A stretch of 64,000 nucleotides of DNA, from positions 915,838 through 979,837 of the forward strand of contig CALYLW010000499.1 of NCBI GenBank assembly GCA_944989445.1, given 5' to 3'. Below are positions 55,939 to 64,000 of this stretch, one piece after another; the first letter of the stretch is position 1; every line of letters starts with the position of its first letter. The stretch is from Ampullaceana balthica. Lineage: Eukaryota > Mollusca > Gastropoda > Lymnaeidae. The notes beneath the pieces were generated by a model. That model saw only the letters and a program-made list of their open reading frames with translations, was not told where the DNA came from and ran no database searches. The position numbers and the translations under genes were made by a program.

Positions 55939-56915
55939 CTAGGGGCAAGTACCCGGCTTCTCCCGGGTTTAACAACAACAGCAACAACAACAAAAACAAC
56001 AACAGCAACAAAACAACAAAAAAAAACAAATAAAAAAAAACAAACAAAACAACAACAACTACAACAACAACAGCAACAACAACAAAGTAACAACAACAAA
56101 ACAACAACTACAACAACAACAGCAACAACAACAGCAACAACGAAAAAACCAACAACAGAAACAGCAACAGCAACAAAACAACAAAAACAAAACAACAACA
56201 CAAACAACAAAATCAACAACAAAACAACAACAAAAACAACTACAACAACAACAGCAACAACAACAAAGCAACAACAACAAAACAACAACTACAACAGCAA
56301 CAACAACAAAGCAACAACAACATGAAGGACATTGTCGTCGCAGGGCAAGGGATGTGGACAACAACAACAACAGCAAAAACAACACAAAAGCAACAACAGC
56401 AACAACAACAGCAACAACAACAAAAACAACAACAGCAACAACAACAAAAACAAAACAACAACAAAAACAACAAAACATCAACAACAAAAAACAACAAAAC
56501 AACAACTACAACAACAACAGCAACAACAACAAAGCAACAACAACAAAACAACAACTACAACAACAAAAGCAACAACAAAAGCAACAACAACAAACAACAA
56601 CAACAAAACAATTATTTTATGGCGATAGTCGCCTTCTTGTTAATCTCGACACCAAAATGTTTATTATTTTGCGTCATTATTTTACGTCTTAATTTTCAAT
56701 AATTTTTATTTTATATAGCTCATATAAGGAAAAACTACATTTTGGGCCCCCGGCCCCCAGTATCTTATATATATGGAACGAAACCTGTTTAATAACCTTT
56801 CCGGTATAATTTTGTGTACGTGTACCAAATTTCACGTTATTTGGTTGTCTGGATCTTGAGTTATTAGGGAACAGACAGACAGACAGACAACAAATGCGTC
56901 TTATATATATAGAGA
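55939..56915 (-). mobile_element. Helitron copy 2 with (CAA)n expansion
   Basis: Read on the minus strand it starts TCTCTATATATATAAGACGC and ends with hairpin ACCCGG-GAGAAG-CCGGGT about 11 nt before CTAG, followed by T. Unit 1 of the tandem duplication (junction 55569/55570, AAATA/CATCA) is the unoccupied site and shows insertion without target duplication, as expected for Helitrons. No transposase is encoded. Confidence 0.93.
55971..56610. repeat. (CAA)n-type low-complexity tract
   Basis: About 640 bp of imperfect CAA/CAG/ACA triplets, interrupted near 56320-56355 by 'gaaggacattgtcgtcgca'. Frames of 98-148 codons on both strands are poly-Gln/Thr/Asn or poly-Val/Cys/Leu repeats and are not genes. 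Confidence 0.95.
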
Positions 56916-57218
56916 CATCAGACTCAATGCTTTGTGGTGAGTCATTGATGTGAAATGAATTCATAGAGACATATAAAACAATGTCCCGCTTTTTGAAACG
57001 TTACTTAAAACACAATAGAAAAGAATCATGGAACAAAACAAAATTAACCACATGGCTTGTAAACAACTTCATACAAATACTGAACGCATTATTTGCAATG
57101 TGATTTAAAATTAATTGGAAACTATATATTTTAACTCTGTTTTAATGTTGTTTTTTTTTAAAATATATTTTTTAACGAAATCTGTCACAAGAGTACAATT
57201 AAACAATTGAACAATTGT

Positions 57219-57949
57219 TAATTTTTAACATTTGCAATATTTGTAGGTGTATAAAAATTTATTATTTTTTCTCTCCAAACACTATATTTAATCTAACTAT
57301 TTTCAACATTTTGGAATCTATGCAATTAGAAATAATTAAAGAAAATACAACCATACAAGTGTTGCAAGGCGGCTCGCCCGTACTACTCATTATTACCAAT
57401 GTCTAAAACAAAGAGACAAGTCCCTAATAAATACTGACAGAAAGAAAATACCTTTATAGGTTCGATTTTACCTGGACAATGATATTACTTTTGAAGTAAT
57501 TTATTAACTTGTTAGCTGAGACTGTTTCAATGATCAAATAATTTAGTTTAGATTATGTATTGGAACTGAACACTTTTGTACATCAATTTTAACCCGTTGG
57601 CTACGTCATAATTTATAGTCAGACCGAAGACAACAAACTTTCCTCTGATGTTTTAAAATGTCTACATTCTCTACTTTAAATACTATTATAATAGATTTTA
57701 TAAAAGGAATGTGTGTACTGTTTCCTCTCTATTTTTAAGTACAAATATATTATAAATTGTTCAATGTCTACTTTCTCCCTATTATTAAAGCCGTATTTAC
57801 ATAAAAGGCTACGGTCTTTAATATCTTTATTGTTCACATCTGTACTAAAACACTAACAATTTAATATAACAATTTAAATCTGTATTAATCAAGAAACCAT
57901 AAAAAATGATTTTGTGAAATATTTTCATTAGACCTCGTGCAGATAATGG
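57219..57949. other. Gene-free AT-rich stretch
   Basis: Nothing recognised; the 63-codon frame at 57215 has no known domain. Confidence 0.4.
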
Positions 57950-58395
57950 GAATCATGATGTATTTGGGCAAGGAAAATCTTTGAGATTCATTAGCATTGT
58001 ATCCCTACTTCTAAGGATCGAATACAAGTGGCATGGCACTTTGTTAAACATGAACGTTGAAGTAATCCTGTTTGCACCATATCTATAAATTTGGCAAACG
58101 CTTAAGTAAAAGTTAGTAAATTAATTTTATGGATTTGCGTTGTTTTAAATAAATACAAAATGTAAAATCATTATTCATTTTAAAAAAAATTATATTATTC
58201 TTTTAATTACTAATTTGTATACAAAGAAACATATAAGTAATAAAAGTAAAAAATACATGTCTATTCAAATAACAATTTACAATTTCATTTGATTTAAAAG
58301 AGAAATACGATCTTCTAATTAGTCTCGACAGCCATGATATCTCAAGTTTAACGTCATATTCAATAAATGAGTACCCATGCTTTTTGGTGCAGCGA
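57950..58395 (-). repeat. R1 copy l (minus)
   Basis: 'TATCCCTACTTCTAAGGATCG' and 'caagtggcatggcactt' lie at 58000-58042, and the other end 'TGCTTTTTGGTGCAGCGA' near 58379-58396. It shows the usual spacing of about 380 bp. Confidence 0.65.
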
Positions 58396-58714
58396 CTTCA
58401 GGAATTTTAATGCACATCAAATATGGAGAAACAAATGTCTTTAATAACAATGGTTTCATTGTTCTGTACTGATCAAACATAATGTACAATTAATCATCTA
58501 TATGTTTAAAAATTTATTTGTATTGTCTATATGAACTATAATAATAATAATTTATGATTAAAAAATACTTATCGAATTCTGCTTCTCTTCTAGTCATTTT
58601 CAACCAATTCTCTAAAAACATACATGCGCAGGCACACACACACACTCACACATATACACACACATACACACAAAGTAAATAAAGCTGCAAACACAAACTA
58701 ATAAGGCCTTCAAG
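58396..58714. other. Gene-free; (CA)n microsatellite
   Basis: A CA-rich simple repeat lies at about 58631-58672. The rest is AT-rich without features. Confidence 0.6.
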
Positions 58715-60029
58715 CAGTGGCGCATTTAGGTTTGTCTGCGTGGGGGGGGGGCAGGAGAATTTCAGGGGGCGCCACAAACACTTTTTTTTATTCATTCACT
58801 TAGTGCAAATATTTCTAGGTGCTGAAATAAAATTCATTTGTCTAAATTGCTGGTTCTGTAATGAAGATTAGAAATTTGATATGAGATTCACTCTTATTGC
58901 TATATTTTATGTTGAAAAAAACATTTCTGCTCACTTTAAATGTGAGACTTACTTTTTCATCTCTAAGAGACTGCTGCAAATATGAAATCTAAGGTGTGTT
59001 GTTTATGTTACATACATTTTCAGAGTTGCCCTGTGGCAACTTGCTAGACAAAAAAAAACATCTAGTCTTAAGTAGATGTGGTTAATCAATTGTATTTATG
59101 AAAATGGTAGTTAATTTGGGAGCTCTTAGTTGTGACAAAATCTAAATTTCTCATAATCCTTTGTGTTCACTTTCAATTGCTGAATATCCTAGCAGACTTT
59201 AACATAGAAAACTCTGCATAATTATAGTCTTTGGACTAAACAAAACATCTAAAATGTTTTGATAATGAGGTAGAATTTGATTAAATTTTTTATAGGCCTC
59301 CAATAGTTTGTTGTACTATCTGCAAGATGACTCATCAGTTTGTTCAGCTTGCCATAAATAGCAGTGACAGTAACTCAAACAAATAACTAAGTGTTAAATA
59401 ATAAATGCTGCGTTTGATCATTCAAAGTACATTATTTAATATTCTTTTTTGTTTTACATCAAACCATTGCAATGAATCTCTTCAATAAACAAACAATTAC
59501 TTTATATTCAGGAGAGTAATAGGTCACAAATGCAAACAAAATATAATGTATTTTAAAAAATGTTAATAATTAATAAAAGACCTAAGTAAAATGCAATTAA
59601 AGAAATCATTTGTCATATACATATTATATGCATATATCATATGTAGGATAAAAAGATGACAGTAAATTATTAACTTAGTTCCAAAGAGAACAACTTATTT
59701 TACTAATAAAATTTTAAGAGCTACTGTTTTTAGTTTTTGTAATAGTTTTCTATCTGAAAGAATGAAATGAGAATTTTAGCTGGCAAAATAGTTCAGTTTA
59801 AGACCAGGTAATCTAATGCTACAAATAATGAAAATCACAAAGACTTTGGTGGAGCGGATTGGTCAGGATTAGTAACATACACACAAAGAGTGCCAATAAT
59901 ATTATACTTATAAATTAACTAAACAATTTACTTCAGAATTTAAAAAAAATATTTATCACTGGAAGTTTGAGCATCAAACTTTAGGAAAATCAAAGAACTT
60001 TACACAAACAATGATTTTAAGTTCCTTAA

Positions 60030-60145
60030 ATAAACATTTAAAACTCTAATAAGAATGCAGGGACTAAACACAAACCATGGATAAGCATAAGACGCAATAT
60101 TCTTCTGTATAGAAGGTGCGTCTGTAACAGATAAGATAAGATAGA
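60030..60145. repeat. ~115-bp dispersed repeat inside the hAT
   Basis: It matches 30270-30392 closely ('aataagaatgcaggga', 'tcttctgtatagaaggtgcg'). It lies between the transposase stop and the hAT left end, so it is either a nested insertion or hAT sequence shared by a relic at 30 kb. Confidence 0.65.
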
Positions 60146-60155
60146 GCCCTGATCC

Positions 60156-61987
60156 CTATATAAATTGCTTTCTACGTGATTTCATTGAAGCTAGATCACG
60201 TTCAATTGAAATTAATGCCAATCCAGACAGACGTTTGTTTGTCATTGTTGAGCGCAAATAATTTTTGATGAGTTTCAATCTACTGAAACTTCTTTCAGCA
60301 GTAGCACTGCTAACAGGAAGAGTCAAGTAAATTTTATAAAGTATTGACAAATTAGGGAGACCTGATGCCATTTGTTTTTCAGTCAAGAATGGCGGAACCT
60401 TTTTAAGCTGTAGTTCACTAGATAGTGTTCACATATACATTGCATACAAATCTTTGAAGGTATCATATTCTACGATTGCTTCTTCAAGGTTAATGTCGTG
60501 TTTGTAAATTTTGCATAAACTTTGAAAAGAATCTTTATTTTCTTCCGACATTTGTGATGGATCAATACAATAGAAATAAGTAACTGTGCTCCAAAAGTCA
60601 TTAAATCGATCATCTATTTGTGTTACAAGTGTATCCATGATAGTGAAGTACGTTTCAGATTTAAAGCGTGTGGTTGGGTCATTAGTCATTTTATCTCTGC
60701 TAAGTTCGCCTGCCATACTTTTCTTTTTTGCAATTCACTTTTCTTTAAATTCTGTTTTAACATCTACATTCAGAATTTAAAAAGCTTCATCGCTTCTCAT
60801 TTCAACAAACTTATTTCTTTCAACATCGATCAAATGTTTTGCAAAGGCGTTGCAAGTAGTTTGATAACACGAAGATAACTTTTGTACAAATTGCATCAGA
60901 AAAAGAAAAAAATATTTTGTTATTAAAACAGATTGTATCACAGCTTCTGCTCTGACACTTCCTTTGTATTCTGTTGATTCCCCTGAATCAAATGTGGCTA
61001 GAATAGCATAGAATGATCCAACAACTGCATGGACTTCATGCTTACAACTTGCACATCTTGTATCACAATCAGAAAGTCGTTTCAGAGTATCTACTGTTGA
61101 TTCATATGAGATTACTGGTGTTCTTTTAGAGTATGTAGACGTGGTAAACTAGACGTAAGGAATTCATACAACCTTAAATATGTGCCAAAAAACAACTGTA
61201 CATCACTGTTTACAGACATTGCTTCGGTAGTAACTAAATTCAAAACATAGGCACAACAATTGGGTGAAAGTTTCTTTATCTGAGTTTGAAGGCCACTCTT
61301 AATTCCAGAGTATGCATGTCCTCGACAGAGTGTGAAATCAATGTTTCACTTTTTTAGTTCCGTTAAAATCTTCTCATTAAATGCGGCAGCATTTTTTATT
61401 TATTGCTTTAAGTCCCATAAATGGTGGTCGTAAGGGTCCTAGTGTTTCCATTATAACCTACTAGGGGCGGTGCTTGGTAGACCTTGGTGGGCGCCCCATC
61501 TCCCTTCCAGGTCAGCGGAGGACTTTCTTCGCGTTAGTAATTCCATTTTTATTGTGGCTTTAACGTGGGCTAGATCCCACGCCCCTCAGCTTGTGAGGCG
61601 AGCGCACTATTCGCTATCCAGCCGCTGTTTACCAAAGTATATAAGCCTATAAATCTTTCCTCATGTCCCGATTTTAAAAAAATAACCTACCGAAACTGAC
61701 ATCTGATCAATTCTAGATATATCAATGTTTGAATCAATAATTAAAGAAAAGAATGCAGACTTAACCTCATTATTAATTGTCGTCGATAATTCCGATGCGA
61801 GTGATTGATTTAAACCAGTTATTACAGTTTCATCATTTGAAATACGATATTTAACAAGCAGTTTGGTGTTGATTAGAAGTTTTGTGTTTAGAAATCTTTT
61901 TTTCTGCTCTAGTGACACCTTTTTATTGTTCATCGAGGGCTTCTTTAGGGGGCGCCATTTTAGACCCAACAGGGGCGCGGTGGGCAA
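60156..61987 (-). pseudogene. ZMYM1/DUF4371-type hAT transposase pseudogene
   Basis: From the N-terminal side (right), 61987-61661 reads YRISNDETVITGLNQSLASE then SAFFSLIIDSNIDISRIDQM and SVGYFF. This matches the first catalytic region of DUF4371/ZMYM1-type hATs, with the usual ADET form changed to IDSN. A SINE then interrupts. At 61395-61180 follow FTLCRGHAYSGIKSGLQTQI and YVLNL. After stops and shifts, 60716-60429 gives FKSETYFTIMDTLVTQIDDR and YDTFKDLY. Finally 60386-60156 gives LPVSSATAERSFSRLKLIKN then YLRSTMTNKRLSGLAL, the hATC dimerisation domain. Multiple stops make it non-functional. A related hAT lies at 40205-42245. Confidence 0.88.
61395..61635 (-). repeat. tRNA-derived SINE nested in the hAT
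   Basis: On the minus strand a tRNA-like head at the right carries a box-A-like TAGCGAATAGTGCG and a box-B-like GGGATCTAGCCC. A ~150-bp body shared with 11965-12165 follows, then an A-rich tail ('aataaataaaaaa'). It interrupts the transposase frame. No clear target duplication was found. Confidence 0.72.
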
Positions 61988-62189
61988 GCCACCCCCTGCC
62001 CTATAGCTAAATCCGCCACTGCCTTCAAGGCTTTATTAAAAATAAATATCTTCAAAATTTATTTTTCAAAATAATTAAACAACAATCAAACATTTCTTTC
62101 AATGATAAACGTAGCTTATGTTCACCGTAATGTCTGTAGGATAAAGACATTTAGGCATTAAATATTTTTAATGTTGTCGTTAGGATATG

Positions 62190-62345
62190 AATGTCTTACA
62201 TTGAATGCTTTGATGAGTATATTATGTGTGTTACTATTTTTATGAACCGATGTGAGCCCCGGAGTTTGACGAGGTACTGCGCTAAATAAATTATCAAATT
62301 GTTATTCTTATTATTATTATTATTATTATTATTATCATTAGTATA
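62190..62345 (+). mobile_element. LINE 3'-UTR tail (CR1/L2-like)
   Basis: 'gatgtgagccccggagtttg' followed by 'tactgcgctaaataaatta' and an (ATT)n tail parallels the end of the element at 2464-2832. No coding remains. Confidence 0.6.
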
Positions 62346-62812
62346 TACTTTTGTATATTTTACACAATATCTTTATATTCTTTGTATATACAATTTTAAA
62401 CATAATTATTTGTATGTGACTAGTCTTTGCTTTAATATATATAATTTATAACGTCTTTCTTTCTGGATTTTAAGCCATATACAATATTTGTTTTACTTGT
62501 TTTAAGCTTAGACTTTAGACACATGTGTTTAATCGTACTTGAATTTTGTTTCACTTTTTCATCATCTTATAAAATACTAGAATTTCTTAAACATTCTTCT
62601 CTAGCAGAAACATTTCAAGGCAAAATACAAACTGAACAATTTATGATAATCCTTGCAACCTTCACTAGAATGTGTTGAATCCCTTTGCCGACTATTTAAT
62701 GAATCACTTAAAAATCCTCATCTATATCAAACGAATTTAATTTGTGTTACTAAAACTATGTTATGGTAGGAAATGGCGCTATGTTTCAATCAGTCTCTAT
62801 AACTAGATGGCA
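62346..62812. other. Gene-free AT-rich stretch
   Basis: Nothing recognised. Confidence 0.4.
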
Positions 62813-62960
62813 GTTTGTGTAAGCACGAGTATTCTCTGGTCAGATAGTCTACATTTTGTGTAAGCACGAGTAGCCTGTGGTCAGCTAGTTGACATTTGTG
62901 TAAACACGAGTATCCTCTGGTCAGATAGTTTACATTTGTGTAAGCACAAGTAGCCTTTTG
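62813..62960. repeat. ~40-bp tandem repeat, ~3.7 copies
   Basis: The unit is TGTGTAAGCACGAGTAGCCT + 'gtggtcagctagttgacatt'. Bases 62961-63305 show nothing recognisable. Confidence 0.88.
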
Positions 62961-63309
62961 TCGTAGAAAACTTGCAGTCTAAAGCACTTCAGCTGGTCGT
63001 AGATAGTATTGAGATAAAGAAAAACAGATCCGGAAAAAAAAATTATTTTGTGAGTTCATGAGACAATTATTCAATTTAAAAAGTTTTTACAAAATATTTG
63101 CAATAATATTGTGTGTAAGAACTTTACAATATTGCTGCAAAGAATTTGGTGTGATAATAAGTATTCATCATAAAAATTAAGTCTCTTAAATTAAGCGGTA
63201 AACATTTTATCCTCAAGCACTATCTAACCGTCTAAGACGTCGTGAGTTGCCATGATTTAAGAAATAATAAAATTCAAAGACACCAAATGAGTAAAGATAA
63301 AAAATAATA

Positions 63310-63450
63310 TGCCACAAAGTTTCACGTAAGTGTATTCCACAGCTTTACAAAGTTTCACGTAAGTGTACACCACAGCTTTACAAAGTTTCACGTAAGTGTA
63401 CTCTACAGCTTTACAAAGTTTCATGTAAGTGTACTACACAAATTTACAAA
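63310..63450. repeat. 33-bp tandem repeat, ~4 copies, in a Helitron-like relic
   Basis: ACAAAGTTTCACGTAAGTGT + 'acaccacagcttt' repeats, and the last copy passes into 'caaagtttcatggcaatcag' and 'aagcttacat'. This is the Helitron-interior text also seen at 13565 and 18845. A second such stretch follows at 63590-63660. Confidence 0.8.
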
Positions 63451-63807
63451 GTTTCATGGCAATCAGATAAATAAATAATTTATTTAAAGCTTACATAAAA
63501 AAATACATTTAATTCTTATGGCAAACAATGAGTCATACTTTTTTTTAAAACATATCTTGTCATGTTACTTAATAACCTCTCAAATTGTCAGAGCCATCAG
63601 GTGAATTAAATAATATTTATATAGCTTATATCAGAAAATAATAACCTTAAAGGCCCTTGTATGTAATCGGTGAAAGATGTAAATTCCATTAGCAATATGG
63701 ATTTGAAAAGGGTCATGATGTATATGCGGCGTGTTATTATTTTATTCTAGATCGTGTAAAATTAAATGGGAATAAAGAAATAAACCTTTAAAAAATAATT
63801 TTAAATA

Positions 63808-64000
63808 ATACTATTCTTCAGTACAAAACCAAATAACTAGACCCAATATTTTACATAACATTATTCTGTAGTACTAAACCATATAACTAGACTCAATATT
63901 TTACATAACACTATTCTTTAGTACTAACCCTTATAACTAGACACACTACTTTACATACAACTATTATTTAGTAATAAACCAAATAACTAGATCCAATATT
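63808..64000. repeat. ~61-bp tandem repeat running off the window
   Basis: 'aaataactagacccaatatt' + 'ttacataacattattctgtagtactaaacc' (split) repeats about three times and continues past the end. Bases 63661-63807 show nothing recognisable. Confidence 0.85.

Larger units (their letters stand above)
55501..57218. repeat. 369-bp tandem duplication, second unit split by a Helitron
   Basis: Unit 1 is about 55501-55869 and unit 2 about 55870-57218 minus the 977-bp Helitron. Both contain 'ctaatcacaatgtcatatta', 'catcagactcaatg', 'gtgaaatgaattcatagaga' and 'acaatgtcccgctt'. Unit 2 duplicates the R1 GGTGC end, so it arose from within an R1 copy. Confidence 0.88.
58715..62021 (-). mobile_element. 3.3-kb hAT element with exact 8-bp TSD
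   Basis: The ends CAGTGGCGCATTTAG and the complement of CTAAATCCGCCACTG match at 14 of 15 positions. CCTTCAAG flanks both sides exactly (58707-58714, 62022-62029). The transposase lies on the minus strand in the right part. The left 1.4 kb is AT-rich non-coding and includes the 115-bp dispersed repeat at 60030. A SINE is nested at 61395-61635. Confidence 0.95.

Noticed and set aside
55919..56702. Long poly-Val/Cys/Leu and poly-Gln/Thr/Asn frames
   Set aside because: These are translations of the CAA-type triplet tract inside a Helitron, open on several frames and both strands at once.

Overview
This window is AT-rich, gene-poor DNA from an animal genome. It has no operons, ribosome-binding sites, closely packed genes or CRISPR arrays. 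Its transposon set is Penelope-like elements (PLEs) with a GIY-YIG endonuclease, L1/Tx1-type and other LINEs, Helitrons, several hAT families, a Tigger-type element, a Zator-like element and a tRNA-derived SINE. Together with many long minisatellites, this suggests an invertebrate, perhaps a mollusc. That taxonomic guess is weak. I found no convincing host gene: every long reading frame is either transposon-derived or a translated tandem repeat.

Layout. 0-9 kb: copies of a dispersed double-palindrome repeat, called R1 here, a LINE 3' end, a triplicated ~500-bp element and several minisatellites. 10-23 kb: more R1 copies, a truncated PLE, a small Helitron with a helicase remnant and a Tigger-type MITE. 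23-29 kb: 29-bp and 31-bp minisatellites, the second split by a hAT with an exact 8-bp duplication, then a duplicated block carrying a 280-bp MITE and a 5'-truncated L1-like LINE with a 489-aa open frame. 29-35 kb: Helitron-end relics, R1 and LINE fragments. 35.1-39.6 kb: a 4.46-kb Zator-like transposon with a 532-aa DDE-like frame, inserted in an R1 copy. 40.2-42.2 kb: a broken ZMYM1-like hAT. 42.4-46.9 kb: a 57-bp array, three related MITEs (one with a nested hAT MITE) and a GT-rich tract. 47.2-50.6 kb: a 72-bp satellite with higher-order structure. 51.4-53.7 kb: a 24-bp minisatellite split by a PLE that is flanked by 386-bp inverted repeats. 55-58 kb: R1 copies and a 369-bp tandem duplication in which a Helitron sits beside its own empty site. 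58.7-62.0 kb: a complete but decayed hAT with exact 8-bp duplications and a nested SINE. 62-64 kb: a LINE tail and short tandem arrays.

The genes do not work together as a pathway. The story is layered insertion. R1 copies are the oldest visible layer and were hit by the Zator-like element and the triplicated element. Minisatellites were hit by a hAT and a PLE. Paralogous copies inside the window give empty sites that date and delimit a MITE and a Helitron insertion. By my estimate tandem repeats cover roughly a sixth to a fifth of the window. All family names come from motif recognition by eye, and copy numbers and periods are hand counts.
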